From Tridacna crocea (Eukaryota > Mollusca > Bivalvia > Cardiida > Cardiidae), in contig OX031064.1 in the NCBI GenBank assembly GCA_943736015.1, positions 38,491,361 through 38,555,360 of the forward strand: 64,000 nt of DNA, written 5' to 3'. How positions within the stretch are numbered: the stretch's first letter is position 1; each line of letters begins with the position of its first letter. Below the pieces are notes generated by a model. That model saw nothing but the letters and a program-made list of their open reading frames with translations, had not been told where the DNA came from and searched no databases. The position numbers and the translations under genes were made by a program. Positions 55,000 to 64,000 of this stretch are shown piece after piece.

Positions 55000-55190
55000 T
55001 GAACCATTATACCAAACAGGTTATTGCATGATTATGTATCTATAAAATCTATTTTTGTCAAACAACCAAATGAATCATGAGGTACACTGGTCTTTTGACA
55101 TGCATGAAATTCACCAAGAGCAGTTTCGGCCCAGGTCAGCCTGCCCAGTCCGCGCAGGCTGACATTCGTCGACACTTTTTGCAGATGAAG
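55000..55190 (+). repeat. Family P repeat with a J-type module
   Basis: ATCTATAAAATCTATTTTTG, ATGAATCATGAGGTACACTG and TTTCGGCCCAGGTCAGCCTG then CCCAGTCCGCGCAGGCTGAC. Same order as 22935-23090. Confidence 0.6.
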
Positions 55191-55557
55191 TTCAGCACTT
55201 TTTCACAGGGCATAGCTCAGTTATTATAAGGTTATTTATAGTAACGTCCCTCTGTCCTTTCCTCTCTGTCTTTGTCTCTGTCTTTTACATTTATCCCCCG
55301 CCTAAAAGAGAAACGATAAATTATTAAAACCTAGATTAATTTCTTGTTTCCTTAGACCAATCTGTCAGCGAGGCGTTCAGTTTGTTTGACATCTTAGAAT
55401 TTATACCTGTATTTCGGTATAATTTATATATTCTAGGGTGGTCTGTGGTCAAACAATACAATCCTTGCTTGCTATAAAAAAAATGTTTCCATGACGAGAG
55501 GTTTTATGAGATGCAATTTATATTTTAATAAACAAACTCATGTTTACAAAAAATGAA

Positions 55558-55745
55558 AGTGGGCTCTCAAAAAACATTGTGGAAAAAAGGGGAGCATGCT
55601 GGTGACCAGCATTTTTTTTTTTTTTATTCATTTTCCTACAAAGTTTTCTGACATTTCACACCCTTTCTATTATTTAATACTCATCCAAAGTTTTGTCTGC
55701 ATCATGCTTTCTAATGCTTCAATTTGTCGCCTGTAAAGAAAAAAA
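55558..55745 (-). mobile_element. Degenerate family A MITE
   Basis: AAAAAACATTGTGGAAAAAA and GCTGGTGACCAGC with a T-run in the distal arm. CCAAAGTTTTGTCTGCATCA beyond. Confidence 0.65.
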
Positions 55746-55870
55746 AAACCAGTCATAATTGATGGGTACATTCAGCCTCGTCAGAAATACAGTTTGGGCG
55801 TATCTCATTGTGGGTGCCCTGGGATAGGTAGCCTAAAGTGTTACACGTTTTAAAACTATGCATGCACGCA

Positions 55871-55911
55871 TCATTCATTCATTCATTCATTCATTCATTC
55901 ATTCATTCATC
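55871..55911. repeat. (ATTC)n microsatellite
   Basis: Ten uninterrupted ATTC units, immediately upstream of a family A MITE. Confidence 0.95.
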
Positions 55912-55919
55912 TTTCTATT

Positions 55920-56148
55920 TTAACCCTTTCCCAAACGACGAACTTTTGGACTAGACCAAATTGAACGCATTTGCAGACGACAATTCAACTCTTGCTGAAA
56001 AGATGATTTCTGTCTGTGATAGGGTAAAAAACATTGTGGGAAAAGGAGAAAATGCTGTATACCAGCATTTTCTCCTTTTCCCACAATGTTTTCAAAAGGC
56101 TACTATTCCAGACCCATAAAAACCAGGGATTGTTTGGGAAAGGGTTGA
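55920..56148 (+). mobile_element. Family A MITE, CCC subtype
   Basis: TTAACCCTTTCCCAAACGAC start and GTTTGGGAAAGGGTTGA end, perfect hairpin at about 56029-56096 (apex GCTGTATACCAGC). Confidence 0.9.
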
Positions 56149-56527
56149 GGTAGCTTGGAGTTGTACAAAAAAATCAACATTTGTTGTATGATGTATCAAT
56201 CTCTGTGCAATTGATGGAATCTTTTTAGCTGAGTTACTGGTGTGCTGATGATTAAAGTCTCAACCTTCTAATCGGTATAATTGTAACTCACAATGACCTC
56301 TTTGGTCATAACCTCCTAAAATGGATTTGCCGCACGCAACTTTGATAGTGTCCTTGTAGGAATTGAATTAGTCAACATTCATTAAAGTTGGATACGTTTA
56401 TTTAATTGAGAATAGTTGTTTAGTTGTTACGAGTTGGACTAAATCTCCGTTCGCAACAATGTTTTCAAATTTGACAAGGACGTAATGCGCAGAGTCAGAC
56501 GGTATGCATTGATAATTTATATGACTT

Positions 56528-57743
56528 TTAACTAGCTTTTTTTTTTTAAGTATGGTAATCGCAAACAACATTGCTCTACTGCTTGTAATGGTGTTCTCGA
56601 TTCGGTCCGTGCTCTGAAATATTCCTCTAATTGTCGTTTTCTACGAGGTCCGCGCTCTCAAACTCCCAAATAAAAAAAAAAAAAACTCCTTGACTATGAC
56701 AAAGAATGTTCTGATAAACGACAAATTTGGAACATGTTTTTGTTTTTTGGTTTACCAAACAGAAATACATTCCAATAACGGTTTTAAGGCTTATAAAATT
56801 ACGGAAATAAAAAAGAAGCTATCCTTCAAATTCACTTGATAATCGCCATCACAACAATGATAAACATGGTTGCAGAACAGATGAATTAGAATAGTGATGT
56901 AGCTTATGTAGCTGTATAACTAAAACTGCTACACGAACTAACTCTTTACCAAACAACAAAATTTTAGACTGGTCCAATTTGAAAGCACTTGCAGATGACA
57001 AAATGAACGTAACTCAATTATTGAAATTTGTTTCCAGCAGGGTAGAAAACATTGTGGGAAAAGGAGAAAATGCTGGTCACCAGCATTTTCTCCTTTTCCC
57101 ACAAAGTTTTCAAAAGGCTTCTATATCAGGGTCGTAAAAAAACAGGGATTGTTTGGGAAAGGGTTAAGAGGATTTTCAATTCACAGAATATCAAGTGGAC
57201 TTATTCGCAAACACACTTTTATTTTGTTCTAATTTCATATTTCCAGACTATCTATTCAATTTACTAACCTGTTCTATATGAGACAAGAAGGCTATTCTTG
57301 AAAGTTTGAAAAGTATTCGATGAAAAATCGGTGTCAATTTACTATATAATTTTTCAGCAGTTTTCCAAACTCTAGACTTTGCTTTTGTGCGCCTCGCTAT
57401 AACGAACATTCTGACGTAAACCTAAAATTAACCTATCCAACTCAGATCTCCAGTTGACAATTCAACTCCTAACTCTTTGACTCTTGCCAGTCCCCCACCA
57501 ACCAACACGCCAATTAGGGAGTAGTAAACCCTTAAAATTTCTATGACTACATATCTACATGCCATTTGGGGGAAAAAACAATGGCAACATTTTACAAGTC
57601 AGTCAAACCAAGTCGAAACGGGGGAGGGGGTGTGTTCGGCAACCGAAAGAAATATTTTAGATTTTTCGAACGGGAATGATTAATTAAGTCGACGAAGATG
57701 TCACCATAAAGCGCGAGCGTCGAAGCAATTGAAAGTTCCCTAA
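56528..57743 (-). repeat. Inverted duplication, copy 2 (MITE-filled)
   Basis: Inverse of 42036-42985, extended by a 230-bp family A insertion at 56938-57167. The GAGGTCCGCGCTCTCAAA block, the CACGCCAATTAGG block and the G-run at 57610 all align with copy 1. Confidence 0.85.
56938..57167 (+). mobile_element. Family A MITE with matching empty site elsewhere
   Basis: CTAACTCTTTACCAAACAAC start and GTTTGGGAAAGGGTTAA end. Flanks are TACACGAA and GAGGATTTTC. The unoccupied counterpart at 42571 reads, in this orientation, CACGAATTAAGAGGG. Confidence 0.95.
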
Positions 57744-57906
57744 GATAGTTAAAAGCTGGTTTATGAATTATTAACGCCTAATGGTCCCTTAGTTTAATTT
57801 ACGGGCGCATTTGCCCTAAAAACGAAATTATCGCCGAACTCCAGGGCATTATACAGTGCCACGGGTTACAAATGAAAAACTTAAACTTGTGAAACTCGAA
57901 CAATCC

Positions 57907-58090
57907 TTAACACTTTAACAAACGACAAAAATGTTGCCTTGTCCAAGTCGAAAGTATTTCTAGACGACAAAGATGGAGCAACCGAGATATGGTGTGCATC
58001 TTTGGAAGGGTTGAAAACGTTGTTGGAAAAGGAGAAAATGCTGGTTACCTTAACTTTGCTACTTTTTCACAATACTTTCAAAAGCCTTAA
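57907..58090 (+). mobile_element. Family A MITE, right end lost
   Basis: TTAACACTTTAACAAACGAC start. The hairpin is reduced on the right (CTGGTTACCTTAACTTTGC). It stops at TTAA 58087-58090, where the next copy starts. Confidence 0.8.
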
Positions 58091-58317
58091 AACTCATTAC
58101 CAAACGACAAAATTTCAGGTTTGTCCAAATCAAAAGCATTTGCAGACGACAAAATAAAAGTGACTTCAAATTTGAAACTTGTTTTGCGAAGGGTAGAAAA
58201 CACTGTGGGAAAAGGAGAAAATGCTGGTTACCAGCATTTTCTCCTTTTCCCACATTGTTTTCCAAGGGCTTCTTTTCCAGGGTCATCGAAAGTCGGGATT
58301 GTGTGGTAATGGGTTAT
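58087..58317 (+). mobile_element. Family A MITE
   Basis: TTAAAACTCATTACCAAACG start, hairpin at 58196-58261, end GTGTGGTAATGGGTTA. Confidence 0.9.
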
Positions 58318-58414
58318 ACGTCCCTTTTCTCGATACAAAATGAAAAAGATAAATAGTATAAGTATCTCTCCGAAAACAAATTTTTGTACAGACAAAGAAG
58401 ATTTTTGTCCTTTG

Positions 58415-58511
58415 CAATTCTGGAAAGCATTGTGAGAATAAGAATAAAGGCTGTTTACCAGCATATTCTCCTCCTCACACAATGTTTTCACAAGCTTCGA
58501 ACAGCCCTTAA
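58415..58511 (+). mobile_element. Degenerate family A hairpin
   Basis: GGAAAGCATTGTGAGAATAA and CCTCACACAATGTTTTCAC arms around GCTGTTTACCAGC. Outer parts not aligned. Confidence 0.65.
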
Positions 58512-58539
58512 TTCTATACTAAACATCAAAATTTAACTT

Positions 58540-58772
58540 TACAAAATTACCAAACAACAAAATTTTAGGTTTGTTCAAATTGAAAGCATTTGCAGATGAC
58601 AAAATATATAAAAGTTACTTAAAATTTGATTTTTTTTTTGTGAAGGGTAGAAAACATTGTGGGAAAAGGAGAAAATGCTGGTTACCAGCATTTTCTCCTT
58701 TTCCCACGATGCTTTTTAAAGGCTTCTATCTCAGGGTTGTCAAAAGTAGGGATTGTGTGGTAATGGGGTTAA
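58540..58772 (+). mobile_element. Family A MITE
   Basis: ACAAAATTACCAAACAACAA start, hairpin at about 58651-58716, end TGTGGTAATGGGGTTAA. Confidence 0.88.
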
Positions 58773-58824
58773 GACAAAACGAAATAGAAAGTATCTGAAA
58801 ATATAAAAGGTGACTAAAATTATT

Positions 58825-58940
58825 GGAGTCTTCATTAGGACGGTACAAAGCATTGTGAGAAAAGCATAAAATGCTGGCGGTCAGGATTTTCTCCTTTATC
58901 CACGATATCTAAGACTTTTTTGTTTAAATTCTGGATTGTT
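58825..58940 (+). mobile_element. Degenerate family A hairpin
   Basis: ACGGTACAAAGCATTGTGAG and TTCTCCTTTATCCACGATAT around GCTGGCGGTCAGG. Ends worn. Confidence 0.55.
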
Positions 58941-59039
58941 CATTGAAGACTTATTTCTTTCGCTACTGATGAAATAAATCACACTTTCCAAACGAGTAAT
59001 AAAATATAGATCTACAGCAAGATGTAGAGGCGGTTTGAT

Positions 59040-59152
59040 TATAATCTAGAATAAGTGAACAGTGTACATCAGAGATCAGACTTCACGTTCTATGCAGGCT
59101 AATCTTTATCTACAATGTCCACATGTTTCGACTAAGGCAAAGACAAAGTTAA
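59040..59152 (+). mobile_element. Family D-type remnant
   Basis: AGAGATCAGACTTCACGTTC and ATGCAGGCTAATCTTTATC, then CAATGTCCAC. Its end meets the TTAA of the next copy. Confidence 0.5.
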
Positions 59153-59329
59153 CTCTTTACCACACGACAAAATTTTAGACTGGTTCAAATTGAAAGCATT
59201 TGCAGATGGCAAAATAAAGGTGACTGAGAAATTGAAATTTGTTATGGGAAAGGTAGAAAACACTGTGGGAAAAGGAGAAAATGCTGGTTACCAGGCGTCA
59301 AAAGTAGGATTTGTGTGGTAATGGGTTAA
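59149..59329 (+). mobile_element. Family A MITE lacking its right hairpin arm
   Basis: TTAACTCTTTACCACACGAC start, intact left arm through GCTGGTTACCAG, then directly GCGTCAAAAGTAGG and TGTGGTAATGGGTTAA. The right arm and next 15 bases are cleanly missing. Confidence 0.9.
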
Positions 59330-59725
59330 CCCTATAATGTCATGTGATTTTTTACTGTAACTTAAAAACTTGATCTATGAGTTTCAATATTTTCAAGTTA
59401 TCAGTACATTGCTTGTTTGTTCCTTTGTTTTTATTTGTGTGTTTAACGCTGTTTTCAACATAATTTACTTTAAATCGTGGCCAGTGCACTTGTTTATACT
59501 TTTCTGGACTTTATTTTACAAGAGGTTAGCGCAGTATTCTTCCCAAGCCGCTATTTTTCCATATAACCACAGTCGTAACATTGATCAGTGGTGTGAAAGG
59601 AATGAATTCTGTCACAATGACTATCAGCAGTCCTCGAGAAGAAAATGGCCACGACCCAAAACCGTCTTTGAAAAAAAAAAATACCCACAAACTTAACTGG
59701 AAAAAAAAAACTGTTACGAACTCCA
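59330..59725. other. No gene recognised
   Basis: AT-rich; overlapping open frames (59370-59696, 59581-59907) have no similarity I recognise, and the second runs into a MITE. Confidence 0.4.
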
Positions 59726-59727
59726 GT

Positions 59728-59954
59728 TTAATCCTTTACTCCATAGATACTCATTTCTACACATTGCTTGTAAGCCTTTGGAAAACATTGTGGCAAAATG
59801 TGAAATTGCTCGTGACGAGCAATTTCACCTTTTGTCACAATGTTTTCTATGCTTTCAAAAGGTGTCATATACACATAAGAAACTGCTTCATCCTTGCTGC
59901 TATTTAGGGTCAATTAGAGATACCATAGAAATGCCTTATGGGGTGAAGGGTTAA
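59728..59954 (-). mobile_element. Family C TTAA MITE
   Basis: TTAATCCTTTACTCCATAG start, hairpin at about 59780-59850 with apex GCTCGTGACGAGC and GCAAAATG/TTTTGTC, end ATGGGGTGAAGGGTTAA. Inverse of 18904. Confidence 0.88.
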
Positions 59955-59974
59955 TATGTCTTCAACTGTTTATC

Positions 59975-60055
59975 ACAAAACTCAGAGTTACTGCGACCCT
60001 TAGAATGAAAGTTTTTGAAACCATTGAGGGAAAAGGAGAAAATTCGGGTTACTTA
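59975..60055 (-). mobile_element. Family A MITE fragment cut by family I
   Basis: GCGACCCTTAGAATGAAAG and AAACCATTGAGGGAAAAGGA end abruptly in TTACTTACATATAGGATC, where family I begins. Confidence 0.6.
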
Positions 60056-60057
60056 CA

Positions 60058-60450
60058 TATAGGATCTGACATGAGTGAGCTTTTGAAATAAGATTTTATT
60101 AAACGAGTCTAGGGAAATGTTATTAAGCGAGCCTTTGGCAAGCTTAATAACATTTTCCTTGACGAGTTTAATAAAATCTTATCTCAAACGCCCACAAATA
60201 TCAGATTCTTTTTTATCACATAACGATATTTCACAAAATAAAGATCAGATGATGCAAAAACATTCATAAATGTACCCGCGGTATTTTCTATGAGACCAAT
60301 TCACTTTTATGAAATGTGTCCAAAATGGCGTCAAAAATGACGTCTCACAAATGTGATATTAAACGTGTATAAGATAAGATAATTCGTAATGGGTATATTA
60401 CACTGAAAACAAGGAGGGGGGGGGGGGGAGTTGTGTGATAAAATGCTTTC
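60058..60450 (+). mobile_element. Family I repeat, longest copy
   Basis: GGATCTGACATGAGTGAGC start. Nested inverted repeats: AAGATTTTATTAAACGAGTC pairs with GACGAGTTTAATAAAATCTT, and AATGTTATTAAGCGAGCC with GGCAAGCTTAATAACATT. Then CAAATATCAGATT. A tail block ACGTGTATAAGATAAGATAA ... ACACTGAAAACAAGGAGGG follows, with a G-run at 60415-60429. Confidence 0.75.
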
Positions 60451-60559
60451 TACCCGTCCAGTGTCCGCAAAAATGTCTTTGAGTGCGCTTAACAGCCTGA
60501 GGATTAAAAACGTTTGAGAAGATTAATGACAATTAAACAATTTTAAAACTGAAATAAAA

Positions 60560-60773
60560 CTAACCCCTTATCCAGCTTAAATAACTAACATGAAACTTCC
60601 TTTGCGATTGTAAACATCAAATATTGTCATTTCAAAGTCATGTTTTGGAGAATGATACCTCCTTATCGAACAGTCTAGATCCAAGATCAGACTGCACGTT
60701 CTGTGCAGTCTGATCTTGATCTACACTATTCGCAAAAGGTCAGTGAGTCGCTCTTAGAAGTCAAAAGGATTAA
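60560..60773 (+). mobile_element. Family D TTAA MITE
   Basis: CTAACCCCTTATCCAGCTTA start, perfect hairpin AGATCAGACTGCACGTTCTG at about 60690, end GTCAAAAGGATTAA. Confidence 0.85.
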
Positions 60774-61046
60774 GCGGATTTTGTTTCAATTCTGCATAGA
60801 AGACGGTGAGATACAAAAGACAAAAAAAAAATGACAATTAGTCTGGTGCAATAATTTCGACCGAAAATGAACTTAAGGCTAAATTTGTCTCAACGAATAT
60901 TTTAAATATAATAATCACAACAAGGTCATCAGCTCAACATTCCGTTGTTTATTTCTGCATGAGAGTTGTTGATTAATTATTCATACTCGCATGACTTTTT
61001 CTCTCCCGACTTTCAACCGGTGAAAATTTGGTGGTAGAGTTAATAC

Positions 61047-61274
61047 TTAATCCTTTACCAAAAGACAAAATTTCAGATTAGTCCAAATTGAAAGCATTTG
61101 CAGACGATACAATAAATGTAACTCAAAAATTGAAATTTGTTTCCAGCAGGGTAGAAAACATTGTGGGAAAAGGAGAAAATGCTGGTTACCAGCATTTTCT
61201 CCTTTTCCCACAATGTTTTCAAAAGGTTTCTATATCAGGGCCATAAAAACCAGGGATTGGGTTAGAAAGGGTTA
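61047..61274 (+). mobile_element. Family A MITE, first of a head-to-tail trio
   Basis: TTAATCCTTTACCAAAAGAC start, perfect hairpin at about 61153-61220, end GGTTAGAAAGGGTTAA. Its end TTAA opens the next copy. Confidence 0.92.
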
Positions 61275-61506
61275 AATCATTATGGAACGATAAAATTTCA
61301 GACTGGTCAAAATTGAAAGTACATGTACTTGCAGGCGACAAAATAAACATTATTCAAAAATTGAAATTATTTCCAGCAGAGTAGAAAACATTGTGGGAAA
61401 AGGAGAAAATGCTGGTGTGGCTAGAATTTTCTCCTTTTCCCACATTTTTTTCAAAAGGATTCTATTTCAGGGTCGTAAAAACCAGGGATTGTTTATGAAA
61501 GGTTTA
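61271..61506 (+). mobile_element. Family A MITE, second of the trio
   Basis: TTAAATCATTATGGAACGAT start, hairpin at 61384-61450 with a decayed apex (GCTGGTGTGGCTAG), end GTTTATGAAAGGTTTAA. Confidence 0.85.
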
Positions 61507-61710
61507 AATCTTTATGCAACGATAAAATCGAATGAAAATCATTTGTAGATAATAATTAATGTGACTCAAATAACTGGATTTTTCTTTCAAAAGTTGAAAA
61601 CATTTTAAAGTGCTGGTTACCAGAATTTTCTCATATTTTCTCCACAATGTTTTTTAAAACATTTTCCATGCAGGGTCGTATTAGCTCGGAATTGTGTGAT
61701 AAGGGGTTAA
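61503..61710 (+). mobile_element. Family A MITE, third of the trio
   Basis: TTAAATCTTTATGCAACGAT start, shortened hairpin (GAAAACATTTTAAAGTGCTG), end TGTGTGATAAGGGGTTAA. Confidence 0.8.
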
Positions 61711-61895
61711 GAAGTTCTTTTCCACTTTTGAATGCAGAGAGATGCATGTAGACAAGGAACAACGACCCGTTACAGCCGTTCTTAATGTAAAGACTACCTC
61801 AAAATTAAAACCTTTTTTTTTTCTTACATTCAAATATACTACTCAAATTTTGATAGGGATCACTTACATATGTCTGTATGGGTTTATAAGTAACA

Positions 61896-62118
61896 ACAGT
61901 TTTATCATACTGTAAAACTCTATATTTGTCCAAGCTGAAAGCATATGCTGACCAAAAACTAAATACAACGTGCACTATGCTGTCTGTAATAGGGTAGAAA
62001 ACATTGTTGAAAAAAGAGAAAATGCTGGTATCCAGCATTTTCTCCTTTTCCAACAACGTTTTCCAAAGGCTTCTTTCTCAGTGTCTTTAACAGTTGGCAT
62101 TGTGAGGTAAAGGCTTAA
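61896..62118 (+). mobile_element. Family A MITE, diverged left end
   Basis: TTTGTCCAAGCTGAAAGCAT, hairpin with CATTGTTGAAAAAAG/CTTTTCCAACAACG (about 61998-62065), end GTGAGGTAAAGGCTTAA. Confidence 0.8.
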
Positions 62119-62119
62119 A

Positions 62120-62815
62120 GATTCATTTCCACTGGTCATTTTATTTCTCACTGTGGCAATGTAACTTATTGTAAAATCATACGTGATACATGCCACATAT
62201 ATATTTAGAGTGAATCTTTTAGAGTGATCCCTAGCAAATTTTGAGTAGTATACTTTCTTTTCATTGGCACTGACAAAAAAAAGAAAACAACTGAGAGACG
62301 TCTTCATTATTGAGACCATCAGATTTCTGAACTATGTTCAACGAACAAAAGCTGGACATACAATTTCTATATACATGTATGTTGAGAAATTAATATAAAC
62401 ATAAATTGTAATTATTGTATTTCGTCGTCATATTGAACTAAGATATTTTACTTTTCAATGGACTCTCAAAATCGCAAATACGAAATAATTTGCCCGTATG
62501 TGGGTAACCAAAGTAATCGTGTTAGGAATACTTGTAACATTTATATCTATCTAACCATGTGGGTAATAGTGCGAATATATTAGTCTGTCCCAAGATAGGG
62601 GATTTAATTCTTGGCATTAGTTTTCTAAGATTATTAGATAATCTACACAGCTTATCTGGTTCTATTGGATACCATTGTAGATAAGGGCAACGAGTTAAAA
62701 CCTATGTCGTTTGAGTCACTGTTTGAGTCACTGTTTAGACAAAAATCTCTAGGGAAGCATGGATTTCAAAAATATTCCAAACGACGTTTAACCAAACGAT
62801 CATTGTATAAATACC
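62120..62815. other. No gene recognised
   Basis: AT-rich sequence; contains CACTGTTTGAGTCACTGTTT, a short direct repeat at 62714-62738. Confidence 0.4.
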
Positions 62816-62816
62816 A

Positions 62817-62890
62817 GGGTCCGTATTCAAAAATAGTCGCAATCTTAGGGCTTTTTCTAGATTGAGAAAGTAACGGAGTGTCTGATTGGC
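62817..62890 (+). mobile_element. Family G left half
   Basis: CAGGGTCCGTATTCAAAAAT start, then AGAAAGTAACGGAGTGTCTG and ATTGGC, breaking at the TTAA of a family A insertion. Confidence 0.65.
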
Positions 62891-63120
62891 TTAACCCTTT
62901 TCCAAATGGCAAAATTTTAGACTGCTCCAAATTGAAAGCATTTGCAGACGACAAAATAAAAGTGAATAAAAATTTTGAAATTTCTTTTGGCAAGGGAAGG
63001 AAACATAGTGGGAAAAGGAGAAAATGCTGGTTACCAGCATTTTCTCCTTTTCCCACAATGTTTTCAAAAGGCGCCTATCTCAGGGTTGTAAAAATCAGGG
63101 ATTGTTTTGGAAAGGGTTAA
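62891..63120 (+). mobile_element. Family A TTAA MITE nested at family G
   Basis: TTAACCCTTTTCCAAATGGC start, hairpin at about 62998-63066, end TTTTGGAAAGGGTTAA. Both terminal repeats carry the TTCC/GGAA variant. Confidence 0.92.
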
Positions 63121-63306
63121 CCATTCACTAAAATAGCCTCTCAGCCATGCATTTTACTGTGCATTAAAATGAAACAATTAGTCATCTCTTGTGTGTCATA
63201 ATTCTTATCAATATAAATCGGTACACTCATGCAGTTTTAAGAACAGTGGTTTTTACCGGAAGTGAACCTTTGAATTGGGGCATTACTTCCGGTTTAAGAA
63301 ATCTTG

Positions 63307-63400
63307 GGTCGCATTCCATCAACCACTCAAAAATGAATTTTGATTCTTATTCTCTAAAATTTTCTAAATCATACAAGAAAATGATCCCTGATTGGCTAAG
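63307..63400 (+). mobile_element. Family G left half, diverged
   Basis: GGGTCGCATTCCATCAACCA, TTGATTCTTATTCTCTAAAA and CCTGATTGGCTAAGAATAAC in family G order. No right arm. Confidence 0.6.
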
Positions 63401-64000
63401 AATAACGTTATCAGCAAATCGGAAATTGCAGTTCTTTTCGATCTATAAGTAAAACAAGTTTGCTACATGTATATAGGCTCTACGTTTGAATCGGAAATGC
63501 TTGGAGTTTTAGTGTCGACTGTAATCTTTTATTAAAATTTATTTAGCGGGATAAGAATTAAGAAAGTAAAACAAATGTCCTGCAGCTACGGTACCCGTAT
63601 TTCTTCCGATTGTAAGGTTAATTACATACAATGAATTTGTGTGATTAGTCGACGAAAATGGTTGCTTTCATTTTACACGACCACGGAAAGGCAAGCGCAC
63701 TAGTTTTCTTTCAACTGCAGCAGACAGTTCTCGGTATCCTACGTTTTATCCCATTCCAATAATCTTTTCCACGACTTCAAAGACAAATGTCAACATTGAA
63801 ATCTTATTACATTTTTTCGGCTGCAAGTCTGGGATGTTTCTTCGGGTGGAGGGTCAACAATGCAAATGTCATTTTGTTTAAATAAGCTTTTGCGTTTTTA
63901 TTTTTTTCATAAGCCTCTATGAAAATCACACATGTAAAGAAATACGTTATTTTTTTTTACCGTAACCATAGTCAAGACAAACTTTCTGTTTTAAACATAC
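63401..64000. other. No gene recognised
   Basis: AT-rich with no supported feature to the window end. Confidence 0.4.

Noticed and set aside
1-64000. CRISPR-like arrays suggested by the many near-identical repeats
   Set aside because: Spacing is irregular, the repeats are whole transposons with TTAA ends, and the DNA is eukaryotic.

Overview
The window looks like AT-rich, repeat-rich animal DNA, most likely from a mollusc and probably a bivalve. The basis is one exon of an animal homeobox gene, several tRNA-derived SINEs with box A/box B heads, LINE fragments, mariner and Tc1-like relics, and an exceptional density of short palindromic transposons. The species cannot be fixed from sequence alone. 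No prokaryotic gene organisation, operon, rRNA or CRISPR array is seen.

Host genes: only one host protein-coding segment is convincing. It is the first coding exon (40284-40779, plus strand) of a TLX/C15 (T-cell leukemia homeobox-like) transcription factor. It carries an N-terminal EH1-type repressor motif, the conserved blocks that precede the homeodomain in TLX proteins, and a phase-1 splice donor. A promoter-like stretch with GC box, octamer, CCAAT and CRE-like sites lies 0.3-0.4 kb upstream. No homeodomain exon was recognised in the remaining 23 kb, so if the gene is intact its first intron is long and full of transposons.

Repeats: the rest is dominated by several families of short non-autonomous elements of about 180-240 bp. 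They share a plan: a TTAA target duplication, ends beginning CCCTT, and a long perfect central palindrome. Family A (about 35 copies, whole or partial) has a 67-bp hairpin with apex GCTGGTNACCAGC. Families B and C have the alternative apex GCTCGTNACGAGC or a close variant. Families D and F carry a hairpin built on CAGACTGCAC/GTGCAGTCTG. These look like piggyBac-type MITEs. Their TTAA target use is shown inside the window by nested insertions (670-899, 27299-27529, 49711-49939, 51876-52103) and by a filled/empty site pair between two copies of an inverted 0.95-kb duplication (42036-42985 and 56528-57743).

Layout: 0.6-2.7 kb, nested MITEs and a palindrome. 3.7-5.2 kb, a decayed LINE reverse transcriptase and a foldback element. 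6.1-8.5 kb, foldbacks and a decayed mariner transposon. 9-16 kb, mostly unique AT-rich DNA with foldbacks. 16-26 kb, SINEs, MITE clusters, a duplicated 0.4-kb foldback and a Tc1-like relic. 29-36 kb, tandem and segmental duplications, MITEs, a SINE and another foldback family. 39.8-40.8 kb, the TLX promoter region and exon. 41-64 kb, MITE-packed putative intron with a 5'-truncated but open LINE (45.3-48.2 kb).

The most interesting signal is the behaviour of the palindromes. Mutations in one hairpin arm, or in one terminal repeat, repeatedly occur with the matching change in the other arm. Some copies have lost the hairpin or one arm cleanly. Several copies stand head to tail sharing a single TTAA.
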